Shown: positions 1 through 10,160, numbered from the stretch's first letter. The stretch: 64,000 nucleotides of DNA from Azorinus chamasolen (GCA_963576725.1 OY755238.1:27609201-27673200); one strand, 5' to 3'. Notes: generated by a model not told the origin, from the letters alone. A program made the numbers and translations.

Positions 1-85
1 CTGTTCATATACTATTGCTTCATTGTCAGGATACTATATCCGAACCGCTAACTGTTCATATACTATTGCTTCATTGTCAGGATAT
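1..85. repeat. 51-bp direct repeat, two copies
   Basis: The segment starting CTGTTCATATACTATTGC at position 1 recurs at 52 with almost no change. It is a simple tandem duplication truncated by the window edge. Confidence 0.85.
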
Positions 86-109
86 TAGGAATTATATAAC
101 GGAAGCTAT

Positions 110-270
110 GAATTCAGATCGGATTTTTAAGACAGGTGGCAGCTTAATGCATGTTGAAAGTAATGCAGAAAGCTCCTCTATGAGCTTTCTCCGTGACTTT
201 CACCCTGAATTAAGCAGCAACCTGCATAAAGAGGCGTTAATTGTTCATTGTTATAATTTCGAAGTATCGC
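110..270. mobile_element. TA-A hairpin MITE, degenerate ends
   Basis: The element has the GACAGGTGGCAGCTTAATGC left arm and its inverted mate in the right half, around the AGCTCCTCTATGAGCT loop. The terminal CAGTAAAACC is eroded. Confidence 0.6.
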
Positions 271-284
271 GTTTAAACTACAAA

Positions 285-430
285 ACTTCTCTATAACAGC
301 CACTAAATTACATCATGTATTCTGTGCTAAAGGCAGGTGGCTGATTAAAGCAATGCTGCTTTAAGCAGCCACCTGCTCTAAATACCAACTAATTAGCACA
401 ATTAAGTGGCCGTTATAGAGAGGTTTTACT
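285..430. mobile_element. TA-B-like MITE, short internal form
   Basis: The ends AAAACTTCTCTATAACAG and CGTTATAGAGAGGTTTTACT are inverted copies. Inside is a shortened palindrome, AGGCAGGTGGCTG / CAGCCACCTGC. Confidence 0.65.
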
Positions 431-565
431 ACTTATACTATTGCTCTATTGTCTATATCGGAGGAATTGTCTGATGACTGATAGGAGTCCAAACGCATTG
501 CGAAATCCGATCTCGGTCGCCTTCACAGGTAAAGGTTTAGAGCAAAGTAAAATATAATATACTTT

Positions 566-1575
566 CTTTTCCATTTCCCTCATAAATATTCATGTCAGAA
601 AAATTAATTAGAAATATTATCAAATGATTTTTTGTAATAGTAATACGAAGATAACGTTTAACCATGGCAGAAACTGTAGAATAATATCTATATGACAGAA
701 ACTGTAGAGTTAGATCTATATTACAGAAACTGTAGAATTAGATCTATATGACAGAAACTGTAGATTTGGATCTATATCAAAGAAACTGTAGAGTTAGATC
801 TATATGACAGAAACTGTAGAGTTAGATCTATATGACAGAAACTATAGAATTAGATCTATATGACAGAAACTGTAGATTTGGATCTATATCAAAGAAACTG
901 TAGAATTAGATCTATATGACAGAAACGGTAGAGTTAGATATATATGACAGAGACTGTAGAGTTAGATCTATATGACAGAAACTGTAGAGTTAGATCTATA
1001 TGACAGAAACTGTAGAATAATATCTATATGACAGAAACTGTAGAGTTACATCAATATGACAGAAACTGTAGAGTTAGATCTATATGACAGAAACTGTAGA
1101 ATTAGATCAATATGACAGAAACTGTAGAATAATATCTATATGACAGAAACTGTAGAGTTAGATCTATATAACAGAAACTGTAGAGTTAGATCTATATGAC
1201 AGAAACTGTAGAGTTAGATCTATATAACAGAAACTGTAGAATTAGATCTATATGACAGGAACTGTAGAGTTAGATCTATATGACAGGAACTGTAGAGTTA
1301 TATCTTTATGACAGAAACTGTAGAATTAGATCTATATGACAGAAACTGTATAATTAGATATATATGGCAGAAACTGTTGAGTTAGATCTATATGACAGAA
1401 ACTGTAGAATTAGATCTATGACAGAAACTGTAGAGTTAGATCTATATGACAGAAACTGTAGAGTTAGATCTATATGGCAGAAACTGTAGAAGCAAAGCTT
1501 GATAAGACAACTTCTACATGAGTTATCTGGTCTGGATGTATTCTGTTTGCAACCGCATCTCCACAAGGAAAACCT
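566..1575 (+). mobile_element. TTAA-B MITE expanded by an internal minisatellite
   Basis: The left arm (566-663) has the TTAA-B sequence CATAAATATTCATGTCAGAA. The right part (1488-1543) is a degenerate TTAA-B core ending in TCTGTTTGCAA. Between them lie about 29 tandem copies of a 28-bp unit that is a single internal segment (GGCAGAAACTGTAGAAT...) in ordinary TTAA-B copies. The whole is read as one MITE that grew from about 250 bp to about 1 kb. Confidence 0.75.
664..1490. repeat. 28-bp minisatellite, about 29 units
   Basis: The unit is GACAGAAACTGTAGAGTT followed by AGATCTATAT, with substitutions between copies. Each unit contains the BglII-like palindrome AGATCT. It matches the part of TTAA-B lying between the left arm and the hairpin core. 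Confidence 0.95.
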
Positions 1576-1578
1576 AGT

Positions 1579-1830
1579 ACGTTAACCCTCTACTCCGTAA
1601 ATACGCATTTCTACGCATTTGCAAACAGAGTAGATCTGGATCAGACGACCCTTATAGAAGCCGTCTGATCTGGGTCAGCTCTGTTTGCTTATGATATAAT
1701 ATAGATCTGATTCTACAGTTTCTGTCATGGCAAAAAAACCTCATGTGACTATTTGCTATTGTAACGATTAATTGAATTTATAATCGTGATGTCATTATAT
1801 TTTTATGAATATTTATGAAATAAAGTGTTT
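1579..1830 (-). mobile_element. TTAA-B MITE
   Basis: It begins TTAACCCTCTACTCCG and carries the core arms GCAAACAGAGTAGATCTGG and GGGTCAGCTCTGTTTGC. The single copy of ACAGTTTCTGTCATGG here is the progenitor sequence of the neighbouring minisatellite. Confidence 0.75.
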
Positions 1831-1845
1831 TCATTGTTGCCTTCC

Positions 1846-2052
1846 TATTCATTTACTCCATGCATATACGTTCAAGAAATTAATTAGATTATTTAATAAA
1901 CACATCAGAAATATTTAGTCATCAGATCTTTATTATTTCGTAGGTAAGCAGAGCAGACCCTGGTCAGACGTCTCCTACAGCAGCCGTCTGGTCTGGGTCT
2001 TCCCTTTTTGCAAATACTGAAAAAGTTATCTATAGAGTTTAGGGTTTAAGTG
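1846..2052 (+). mobile_element. TTAA-B MITE, degenerate
   Basis: It has an ATTTACTCCATGCATAT left arm and a core with AGCAGAGCAGACCCTGG and CTGGGTCTTCCC arms. On the minus strand it carries AATAAA (plus TTTATT at 1929), about 300 nt past the stop codon of the forkhead gene. Confidence 0.6.
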
Positions 2053-2236
2053 GTCGCCTGTTTATAAACTACTCCTGTACTAATGGTAAATCAGTGAATA
2101 TCTATGCAACCGTGTGAATGTATATGAGACGACGTATACCTGTGTGTCTCACCTGGGTCCATACTGTTTGATACTATAGGTTTTTAAGACAGAAAGTTAA
2201 GACAGAAGATGGCAATACGTGCACTAAAATGTTCTT

Positions 2237-3694
2237 TCACTTCTTGGTCACATCGAAGCACAGGTAGCTGAGGTTCTCCGCGGCGTTTGATGTCAAACTA
2301 TTTCCTTCCGTCGACATGATGTATTGACTGATGCTTCTGAAATAAACTTCTGGTCCTCCATGCGCATGTGCCAACTGTGAACCATGACCTTCACTTGTAC
2401 ACGTGGTGTCCCCAGTTGCAGCTTTCTCCGTTGTTTTAACACATACACTGTCGTCTAAATCATACTGGGTCAGCCAGTGTGAGTTCCAACTGCCGTTGAA
2501 GATATCTCTGTGGCGATATATTTCTGGAGAATCCGTCGGCAAACTGCAGTCCTCCATGGTCGGAAGTTGTAAGCGCTTCACAATGGATGTCTGTGGCGTT
2601 GTGAGGTGGTGTTCCTGTTCCATCGTGTCCAATGTTCGTTTCTTTGCCGTTTTAGATGTGGCGAATAATGGGTTCAAACAACGACAGTCCGATCCGTATT
2701 TAAAGCGTGCATGCTGGATTGGTGGCAGGCCTAACTCTTCATAGATGTGGTCCTTGTAGTTCCCCGACTTGCCTTCTCTGGTACGCTGTAGACAGAATGC
2801 TCCTTCCGGTACCTTCTCAAGATTCACTGTCCAAAAGCAGGCAAGCTTTCTCTGTTCCCTGCTTGTTTCATCAACGTCTCCTTTTTCAAAACAAGCATGG
2901 TGTGAAAGGTTGTGGCGCACCGAGTCCCTCCAGCCCTGGTAAGGTCTTCGAAAACATTCAAACAAGTCGTAGAGCTTGTCGTTGATCTGATATAGTGTGA
3001 GTCTCTTGGTCGGTGAATTTTCGATGACAGTGGCGATTAGTCCACAATAAGTATACGGGGGTTTCGGGTGTCGCCTGTAGGGGTAGCTGGCCTTTTGGGG
3101 TTCTTGCTCTGTTTCAATTGTTTTCATGGGTAGTCGGGTGTTACTGGCTGGCAAATTGTTGATAATCGTGTCATTTAATTGGGATTCACAATTCCATTGT
3201 TCAAGCTCAGTGGGCGTGGCACTGTTGCAAGTGGATACTGATGACGGTGTTAATGTTTTACAATCCAAACTAGGAGAATTTTGACGGGTGTCATTGTCAT
3301 CACGTGATAGCCAGCTGTAGAAAGACACTTCCGCATCCGGGCTCTGTGGAAAACTGTCGCTGGTCATAGTCCCGAACGGTGGGTAGATGAGACTGGTTGA
3401 AGGGTATCCATATGGATATACAGATGGAGCCGACGAAGTAATAGGTTGTGGTGAACTAGCAGGAGAGAAAGGGCGAAACAGCTGATTAGACTGTTCACTG
3501 GTGGTTGCATTCCAAGGGACCCGTTCGAAATGAGATGTCATGTCATAAGAAGTACCTTGCTCATTGCCATATTTGTTCACGTTTGGTGGTTTGTTTTGTG
3601 TCGTCCATAACGTTTCTGGTTGAGTAGGTTCTTGGTTACGCTCGTCATGCATGTACAGCCGAGCTGACTCGGACAAACTTTCTACCTCAGCCAT
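2237..3694 (-). CDS. Forkhead transcription factor, FoxH-like
   Basis: This is a nuclear DNA-binding regulator of the forkhead family. From the ATG at 3694 it encodes 485 residues. The forkhead domain covers residues about 209-302: it opens RRHPKPPYTY, continues with helix 3 WRDSVRHNLSHHACF, and ends WTVNLEKVPEGAFCLQRT. That last stretch, with a Pro-Glu after the wing, resembles FoxH1 (vertebrate FoxH1 partners SMAD2 in Nodal signalling) more than other Fox classes. The N-terminal region is Ser/Pro/Thr-rich and low-complexity; no Smad-interaction motif was recognised at the C terminus. The start was chosen because TTTCTGTTTCAG at 3717-3706 (minus strand) is a good splice acceptor, leaving the ATG 11 nt into this exon. 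The longer frame to 3793 would read through intron sequence. A 5' exon, probably non-coding, should lie upstream. The class assignment is inference; the family is certain. Confidence 0.85.
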   Translation of the reverse strand: MAEVESLSESARLYMHDERNQEPTQPETLWTTQNKPPNVNKYGNEQGTSYDMTSHFERVPWNATTSEQSNQLFRPFSPASSPQPITSSAPSVYPYGYPSTSLIYPPFGTMTSDSFPQSPDAEVSFYSWLSRDDNDTRQNSPSLDCKTLTPSSVSTCNSATPTELEQWNCESQLNDTIINNLPASNTRLPMKTIETEQEPQKASYPYRRHPKPPYTYCGLIATVIENSPTKRLTLYQINDKLYDLFECFRRPYQGWRDSVRHNLSHHACFEKGDVDETSREQRKLACFWTVNLEKVPEGAFCLQRTREGKSGNYKDHIYEELGLPPIQHARFKYGSDCRCLNPLFATSKTAKKRTLDTMEQEHHLTTPQTSIVKRLQLPTMEDCSLPTDSPEIYRHRDIFNGSWNSHWLTQYDLDDSVCVKTTEKAATGDTTCTSEGHGSQLAHAHGGPEVYFRSISQYIMSTEGNSLTSNAAENLSYLCFDVTKK

Positions 3695-3704
3695 AACTCT
3701 GTCT

Positions 3705-3717
3705 TCTGAAACAGAAA
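3705..3717 (-). other. Splice acceptor upstream of the forkhead start codon
   Basis: On the minus strand a pyrimidine-rich TTTCTGTTTCAG precedes AAGACAGAGTTATGG. It implies a separate 5' exon and rules out the upstream in-frame ATG at 3793. Confidence 0.65.
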
Positions 3718-3849
3718 GTATATGAACTAAAAATAACAAATATGAACGAAATATATGACGTGTGAGCGAACGGTAAAACAAAGAAATATTCATATTTGGT
3801 TACTGTTTTGTTTCTTTCATCACCAATATTTTTTTTACTGTTATAAGTG

Positions 3850-4036
3850 TAATAAAACCCATCTAATGCGACCACTACGAAGAAGTATATTAGCTTAATC
3901 AATGCAGGACGAGTGTTATGCAGAAAGTTTCTGTATGAATTGTCTGCATTATTTCACCCTGCATTAAACCACCTGCTTTTAAAGTCACCTACTGCCATTT
4001 AATTACTAGCCATTTAATCACTGGTCGTTTAAACCT
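3850..4036. mobile_element. TA-B MITE, degenerate
   Basis: It contains CATCTAATGCGACCACT, AATGCAGGACGAG and CACCCTGCATTAA, the TA-B arm sequences, with a short TTTCTGTATG loop. Confidence 0.55.
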
Positions 4037-4225
4037 ATTCCATCATATTGGCGCCTTTTGACGCATCTTTGACAGTCAAGTTTTGAAACCATTGCGATAA
4101 ATAGAGCATTTGCTCAATAGGAGAAACAATGGTCTAGAAACAACAACATTCTAAAAAATACTTCGGGTTTTTTTAGTAGATTTATTCAAAGTGGCTGAGT
4201 CAAAAAAAAGCCTATGAGAAACATG
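4037..4225 (+). mobile_element. TTAA-C MITE, degenerate
   Basis: It contains GAAACCATTGCGATAAATAG, GAGCATTTGCTC, TAGATTTATTCAAAG and CCTATGAG in TTAA-C order. The right hairpin arm is mutated. Confidence 0.6.
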
Positions 4226-4719
4226 TAGTGGGCTAAAGAAAGAGCTGATTGTTTTGATTAAGTTCGATTACGTTTCGTTATTGGGTGTATCAGCGTCTTA
4301 GGCTCAGCCAAGCCGTTTACATATGGTATACCTCTATTCCATACAGACCACGAATCCAACGAATCGCCACAAATTGATAAATTTTAGGATTCGATGAATT
4401 TTGTAAATGTACTAGTCTAATTAGTGACGCTTTACGATTCAGCGACGGTACAGGTACGATAGTGTTACAAATATTCGTGTGATTCGGCTGGAATCGCACG
4501 AATATTGTAAAGAATTCACTACGATCTACCAGAATCTACTACGAATACTACACGAACATTAGGAATCAGTTACGAATCAGTTCAGAATACGCCGAATTCG
4601 TATACGAATGAGGTACGAATAAAATGAATTATTGACTATTCCTGACAATTCGTTTGATTTTACCTAAGTATAGGTAAAAAGAGGACCGTTAGCCCTGCTT
4701 GCAAGGCATCAGTTCTATA

Positions 4720-4945
4720 ATGGAAGTTCATCGTAGAGCGGCTGTAGTGTTAGTCCTGGATTTGGAGCCTCAGCACCAGCTGCTGGTAGCTAGGAGACTA
4801 CTTAGAAGAAGAATGAGAAGAGCCCCCCCCCCCCCCCACACACACACACACACACAGGCGATGGGTTAGACCGTGGCTGACACCAGCTAGAAGGCTAGAA
4901 TACGGTCACTACAACAGACTGATACAGGACCTGAGGGTGGAATAT
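4720..4945 (+). pseudogene. Harbinger transposase N-terminal remnant
   Basis: From ATG 4720 the frame reads MEVHRRAAVVLVLDLEP then an Arg-rich RRLLRRRMRR. After a C-tract and CA repeat that shift the frame by one, a second frame at 4856 reads RRWVRPWLTPARRLEYGHYN and then RLIQDLRVE. The WVRPWL and GHY..L...LR pattern is typical of Harbinger nuclease-type transposases. The DDE catalytic region is absent. The similarity is recalled from the family, not computed. Confidence 0.65.
4824..4857. repeat. Poly-C / (CA)n microsatellite inside the Harbinger remnant
   Basis: About 15 C residues are followed by about nine CA units, interrupting the transposase reading frame. Confidence 0.95.
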
Positions 4946-5490
4946 TCCATTACGATTCCTAAGAAAGCACTACGAATTAAGTGAAGCGTTAAGAGTTAAT
5001 GAGTTTAGCCTACGAATCAATTACGATTCCTAAGAAAGCACTACGAGTTTGTTACGAATTAACTACGATCTTTTGGATTCGGGAGTTCGTGGCCAAAATT
5101 TTTAACAGCTCAAAACTTATGTCACGAATTCCCGATTGCTCAAGAATTGCAAGAACTGATTACGAATATATACGAATCAGTTAAGAACTGCACGAACTGA
5201 TTACGATTCCACTACGAATCCTAAAATGTGTCAATTCGTAGCTATTCGTGGGATTCGTGGTCTGTGTGGAATAGGGGCATAAGTCAGATCGAAGTTTAAA
5301 GTAACATTTTCATTAATTGGTTAAAAAATCAAAATTCAATTTACCCCCTGATCACTGGGTTATAAGTCGGCCATTAACAATCGGCGCCCAAGGCAGCCAT
5401 GGTACATTGGCTGATTTCACTCACATGTACCTATTTATACACCTGGGTTGAGAGGAGCAAACGTGGGATGCATGTTTTGGTAAGAAAAAA

Positions 5491-5577
5491 ATTGATGGCC
5501 CGATGACAGGATTGGAACCGGGGACTCTCCGATTCTAAGTATAACGTCCTACCACTGGACCAACCACTCCCACAGTA
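5491..5577 (-). repeat. tRNA-derived SINE-like sequence
   Basis: On the minus strand an A-box-like TGGTCCAGTGG and a B-box-like GGTTCCAATCC are spaced as in a tRNA. The acceptor and T stems are imperfect, so this is a tRNA-derived repeat rather than a functional tRNA gene. Confidence 0.55.
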
Positions 5578-5618
5578 CGGAAAGGTATGGTCTAGTCATG
5601 TCACGTGTACTTCATTAG

Positions 5619-5754
5619 TTACAGTGAAAATTGGCAGGGTGTACGGGCTGGTATGACCGAGTTAGATCCCATATTTCCTGAGGCGTTAGCCGAAGGAAAT
5701 ACGTGATCTAACTCGGCCATACCAGCCCGTACACCCTGCCAAATTACCGTGTAA
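5619..5754. mobile_element. FB-3 foldback element
   Basis: Two arms of about 60 bp (TTGGCAGGGTGTACGGGCTG and its complement) flank a 15-nt loop, TGAGGCGTTAGCCGA. The outermost TTACAGTGAA / CCGTGTAA are also inverted. Confidence 0.85.
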
Positions 5755-6188
5755 CGAATGTATTACCCGTCAGAGATCCGATTTACCTAATATAGAAACG
5801 AACAACTCTTATTATTGCTGACATTAGATCTCTAATTATATGACATGACAAGGAAAACATGACAATACGAAGCAATTCCGAAGGAGGAATTCAAACCTCA
5901 CTTGTAAACATTTGAGTTTAAACAATTACACGTTGTACTGAGAAGTTGATAGTGTCAAATTGAGGAACATATGAGAAACAGGTTTTTAAGTTTATTGTCG
6001 ATTATTTGGTCGAAATCCGTCTAGAATTAATGGAGTAAGGACGATATGATATTTCGAATCGACACTAAAAGCAAAAACAACACGAATGACGTCACGCGTC
6101 AAATTTGAGTTCTGCATTCTCCGTGGAAGCCGCTGAATACGGTTCTGTACAGTCCTGGCAGATTTTGGCAACTGACCAGTCAAATTCA
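5755..6188. other. Gene-free spacer
   Basis: No coding pattern, RNA gene or repeat family recognised. It separates the two FB-3 copies. Confidence 0.5.
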
Positions 6189-6272
6189 TTACACTGTAAT
6201 TTGGCAGGGTGTACGGGCTGGTATGACCGGGTTAGATCACATATTTCCTTCGGCTAACGCCTCAGGAAATAC
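6189..6272. mobile_element. FB-3 foldback, right arm lost
   Basis: It repeats TTGGCAGGGTGTACGGGCTG and the stem to CATATTTCC, then the same loop in inverted orientation. The second arm decays after AGGAAATACGGGATCGA. Confidence 0.75.
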
Positions 6273-6544
6273 GGGATCGAACTGCAAGGCTATGCTAACG
6301 TTCGTCTGTTTCCTACAGCTTTTTGCCCAAATTCTGAGAAATCCCAACATTTTCGTGTGACGAATTTCTTTGTGTGAACCTTAGAGAAAGACAGTTCTTG
6401 TCGACAGCATCGGTTCGAGTGACGATGTATAAATTTAGGCCTATAACCAAAAGTGTTTTATAACTGTGACAAAAAAATCTTGATTTGATACAAAACGCAG
6501 AATAGCATTAACTTTTCCCCTCATAATGATAGACACCTAGTTCA

Positions 6545-6700
6545 CCTTGCAAACAGAGTAGTCCCAGATCAGACAGTTCCTGCAAAAAACTGTCTGATCA
6601 GTGGTTACAGGAACTGTCTGATCAGGGGCTGTCCTGTTTTCTTATGGAATAATATAGATCTGTTTCGGGGGCTTCTGTCACAGTAAAAACTGCCATTGTT
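6545..6700 (-). mobile_element. TTAA-B MITE, core rearranged
   Basis: The core arm CAGTTCCTG / CAGGAACTG is present more than once (6580-6625), so the hairpin has been partly duplicated. The flank ATATAGATCTG is typical of TTAA-B. Confidence 0.6.
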
Positions 6701-6932
6701 AATGTGTAAGAAATAATGACATCATAAATATTAATTAGATTAATTGTTATAATAGCATATCGACACAGAACTCCCTGGCCGTGTCAGAAACTGTACAGTC
6801 ATATAGATCTATGTTATGCCATAAGCAAACAGAGCAAACCCTGATCAGACGGTTCCTGTGGAAGCCGTCTGATATGGGTCTACTCTGTTTGCAAAGGCGT
6901 TGTAGTGTGTATTTACGGAGTAAACGGTTAAT
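6701..6932 (+). mobile_element. TTAA-B MITE
   Basis: It contains GTAAGAAATAATGACATC, a core from AGCAAACAGAGCAAACCC to TCTACTCTGTTTGC, and ends GGAGTAAACGGTTAA. It lies head-to-head with the preceding copy. Confidence 0.75.
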
Positions 6933-6959
6933 TTAACCCTTTCAAAGCAGGGAGAAGCA

Positions 6960-7060
6960 TTCATTGTCATTTGTAAACAGTGCAAATACAAATCAAAGGG
7001 CTCCTACAGGAGCCCTCTGTTCAGGGTCTGCACTCTTTGTTATTCAACATCACCAAGTAT
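6960..7060. mobile_element. Short hairpin related to TTAA-E
   Basis: GGGCTCCTACAGGAGCCC lies between AAACAGTGCAAA and TCAGGGTCTGCACTCTTTG. The ends are not clear. Confidence 0.45.
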
Positions 7061-7229
7061 GTCCAGTCATTCTTATTGAATGGACTGTCGAGTTAAACAC
7101 TGGTGGACTGTTCCATTCTGATAACTCAGGGATGAGTGGGTTAATATTCATGAGGTAAACGGTAAAGACGCTCCATGGTGGCCCAAGTCGCTCGCAGTAT
7201 ATAGCTTCTTGTTTGTATCACCACATAAA

Positions 7230-7430
7230 CGTACAGTAAAACCTCCCTAAACCGGATTTCTTGTAGAGAAGAATTTAGATACTTTAAGCAGGTGCTTAAT
7301 GCAAGGTGGCTGTCATTCAAAAAGCTCTTACGGAAGCTTTCTGTATGACTTTCATCCTGCATTAAGCTGTCACCTGTCTCCAAGACCGAATTTTATACTA
7401 AATTTCACGTCCGGTTTAGAGTTGTGTAAC
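7230..7430. mobile_element. TA-A MITE
   Basis: It starts TACAGTAAAACCTCCCTAAA, has a hairpin around AAAGCTCTTACGGAAGCTTT, and ends CGTCCGGTTTAGAG. The last few terminal bases are eroded. Confidence 0.75.
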
Positions 7431-7770
7431 CCTATTTTCTTCTGTGCGCAACAGACCCAGAACACGATACAATCAACATTACATTAACTGTGTTGCAAAT
7501 TATTAACACCAGTATTCCGATGCAGCTAGTTCAGTTCATACTGAATTATTTCAGCACGTGTTTTTTTTCTTCAATAATTCATAGAATAGTCAGCAAAGAA
7601 AAAGGAGAACTCTAAAATGTCTTTGTCGCCAACTCATCTAGAATGTTTATAGGATTTACTAACGATAACTCGAGAAGTTTCGGCGACATTGTCTCCCTTG
7701 TAATATTCGATCCAATCAATATAATTGTTAATCCTTCTTTTCATTTAAACTTATTATTTACTTTGTTTAA

Positions 7771-8018
7771 AGGTGTATACATGCCACTGATTATATACGA
7801 GCATACATGTATTATTCTATGTTGTATACATGCCACTGAATACACGAGCATATATGTATTATTCTATGTTGTATACATGCCACTGCTTACACGAGCATAT
7901 ATGTATTATTCTATGTTGTATACATGCCACTGATTACACGAGCATACATGCATTATTCTATGTTGTAAACATGCCACTGATTACACGAGCATATATATGT
8001 GTATGCATTATTCTATGC
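7771..8018. repeat. 47-bp minisatellite, five units
   Basis: The unit contains GTATACATGCCACTGATT and ACACGAGCATATATG. Starts at 7821, 7868 and 7915 give the 47-bp period. The short frames across it are repeat artefacts. Confidence 0.95.
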
Positions 8019-8222
8019 AGTTTGCAGTTTTACCCTAATCTGCGTGAGCCAGGTATAAGCGATCTAAAATAGGCATACAACTTTACAATTTCCTTAATTT
8101 ATTAGTAAATAAATATTAAAGAGCGGAAATATACTGGGTATCAAAACGAATTATTAGCGAAACTGTCAAAGCGACGAACGGCACAGGCATGCAGTATCAG
8201 TGTACATTATTCTGAATACGTA

Positions 8223-9005
8223 TGTATCACTTGCACTAGAGAAATGGTACTATCATAATGTATTACTGGCACTAGAGAAATGGTACTATGATCATGTATC
8301 ACTGGCATTAGAGAAATGGTACTATGATAATGTATCACTGGCACTAGAGAAATGGTACTATGGTCGTGTATCACTGGCACTAGAGAAATGGCACCATCAT
8401 AATGTATCACTGGCACTAGAGAAATAGTACTATGATAATGTATCACTGGCACTAGGGAAATGGTATTTCGATCATGTATCACTGGCACTAGAGAAATGGT
8501 ATTTCGATCATGTATCACTGGCACTAGAGAAATGGTACTATGATAATGTATCACTGGCACTAGAGAAATGGTACTATGATAATGTATCACTGGCACTTGA
8601 GAAAGGGTACTATGATAATGTATCACTGGCACTAGAGAAATGGTACTATGGTCATGTATCACTGGCACTAGAGAAATGGTACTATGGTCATGTATCACTG
8701 GCACTAGAGAAATGGTACTATGATAATGTATCACTGGCACTAGAGAAATGGTACTATGATAATGTATCACTGGCACTTGAGAAAGGGTACTATGATAATG
8801 TATCACTGGCACTAGAGAAATGGTACTATGGTCATGTATCACTGGCACTAGAGAAATGGTACCATGATAATGTATGTCTGGCACTAGAGGAATGGTACTA
8901 TGATCATGTATCACTGGCACTAGAGAAATGGTAATATGATAATGTATCACTTGCACTAGAGAAATGGTACAATCATAATGTATCACTGGCACTAGAGAAA
9001 TGATA
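8223..9005. repeat. 36-bp minisatellite, about 22 units
   Basis: The unit is TATCACTGGCACTAGAGAAA then TGGTACTATGATAATG. A 36-bp period is a multiple of three, so one minus-strand frame stays open for 286 codons as a 12-residue repeat. This follows from the period, not from a gene. Confidence 0.95.
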
Positions 9006-9048
9006 ATGTCCATATCTGTCACTAAACACAGACATATACGTCTGTGCA

Positions 9049-9263
9049 TTAACCCTTTCGCTGCCAAACCCTGTCGTCTGCTAACTTTGTCGTCTGCAAC
9101 AAATTTTCATTTTTTTTTATTTTCTTCATTTTTGTTTCAAAAACATAGTAATAGTAACAAACAGTATGGATCCTGATGAGACGCCGAGTTACTCGGCGCC
9201 TCATCTGGATCCGAACTGTTTGCATAGGTAATCACAGATCCGGCATTGGTAGCGAAAGGGTTA
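9049..9263 (+). mobile_element. TTAA-D MITE, intact
   Basis: It runs from TTAACCCTTTCGCTGCCAAA to TTGGTAGCGAAAGGGTTAA, with the core GTATGGATCCTGATGAGACG / TCATCTGGATCCGAACTG. It is the best full-length copy of the family in the window. Confidence 0.9.
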
Positions 9264-9364
9264 AAGTATCAAAACTGATACAGCGCCGCCCACATCCCTG
9301 ACGACTCCGTTCTACCATTACGATGCAGTACAACGTGCCTATACGACCAAATGATTAATGGATA

Positions 9365-9480
9365 CAGAGGTCGATAAGAGCCGGTGGTGGCTTAATGTAG
9401 AACGAGAGTATGTGCTTCCAGAATATAACTCTCCTCCTGTATTAGCTACCACCTGTCTTAAACTTCAGAATTAGGCATAC
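9365..9480. mobile_element. TA-B MITE, degenerate
   Basis: GGTGGTGGCTTAATG and TAGCTACCACCTGTCTTAA are the TA-B inner arms. The outer ends are lost. Confidence 0.5.
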
Positions 9481-9734
9481 GATTAATCGTCGCTGTATAC
9501 ATGTTTTATTGTAGAGCACATTTATAAAATATAGCATGAAAGTAGTACGTATGGGGGGCTATTTCTCGGCAAATTGTATTGTGTATTAATTATGGTCATT
9601 TCTATATTTACTCTATAGTCCGGTTTTTTATCCAGTGGGAGAATAAGTCCTCGACTAAACCCACAATAAACTCTCAGCATACTGAGCAAATTATTTTTAC
9701 ACATGTTTTCACTCACTACATTTTCAAAAATTCA

Positions 9735-9881
9735 AGCTATAATCAGTTTGTCTACCAACATATAGCCAGGGCGTCAAACAGTTTGGATCCTGGTGAGATT
9801 TGTAGTTACTCGGTCTCATATCTGAATCCAAACTGTTTACAAAGACAATCACTCATCCACCTGTGACAGGCTAAAGGTTAA
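9735..9881 (+). mobile_element. TTAA-D MITE, partial
   Basis: The core CAAACAGTTTGGATCCTGG pairs with TGAATCCAAACTGTTTAC. The right end reads GGCTAAAGGTTAA. Confidence 0.7.
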
Positions 9882-9903
9882 ATATTGAATGAAACATTTT
9901 GCA

Positions 9904-10111
9904 CTACAGTAAAACCTGATACTATGAACACTCAAATACGCACCATTATTGATCTTGAACACATGTGACAGCTTAATGCAGGGTGAAAGTCATGCAGAAA
10001 GCTCCTCTAGGAGCTTTCTGCGTGACTTACATCCTGCATTAAGCAGCAACCTGCCTACAAAGACATACATTCTTCATTGCTAAAATTTCTTAATATCGAG
10101 TTTTAATGTAT
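9904..10111. mobile_element. TA-A MITE
   Basis: It begins TACAGTAAAACCTGATAC. The hairpin GAAAGCTCCTCTAGGAGCTTTC extends into arms of roughly 35 bp. Confidence 0.85.
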
Positions 10112-10160
10112 ATAGCGATCGGTAACGATGTGGCCCGTGTTCCTAAATTTGGCGAATATT

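Larger units (their letters stand above)
4331..5277 (+). mobile_element. Harbinger-like DNA transposon with degenerate transposase start
   Basis: The two ends are inverted copies over about 60 bp: left CCTCTATTCCATACAGACC and right GGTCTGTGTGGAATAGGGG, continuing to a shared TTTTAGGATTCG. Many TACGAATC motifs lie subterminally. The inside (4720-4945) encodes broken peptide segments resembling the N terminus of PIF/Harbinger transposases. At 947 bp it is non-autonomous. A 3-bp ATA at both flanks could be the target duplication, but the edges are not certain. Confidence 0.7.

Noticed and set aside
664..1490. CRISPR-like regularly spaced repeats
   Set aside because: Units are directly contiguous with no unique spacers, in a eukaryotic genome, and derive from a MITE.
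3695..3793. N-terminal extension of the forkhead protein to the ATG at 3793
   Set aside because: The region contains a strong splice acceptor, and the extension is hydrophobic and unlike a Fox N terminus.
8207..9067. 286-codon minus-strand frame with a 12-residue repeat
   Set aside because: It lies on a 36-bp minisatellite; a period divisible by three keeps a frame open by chance. The plus strand also has an open stretch, and there is no gene context.
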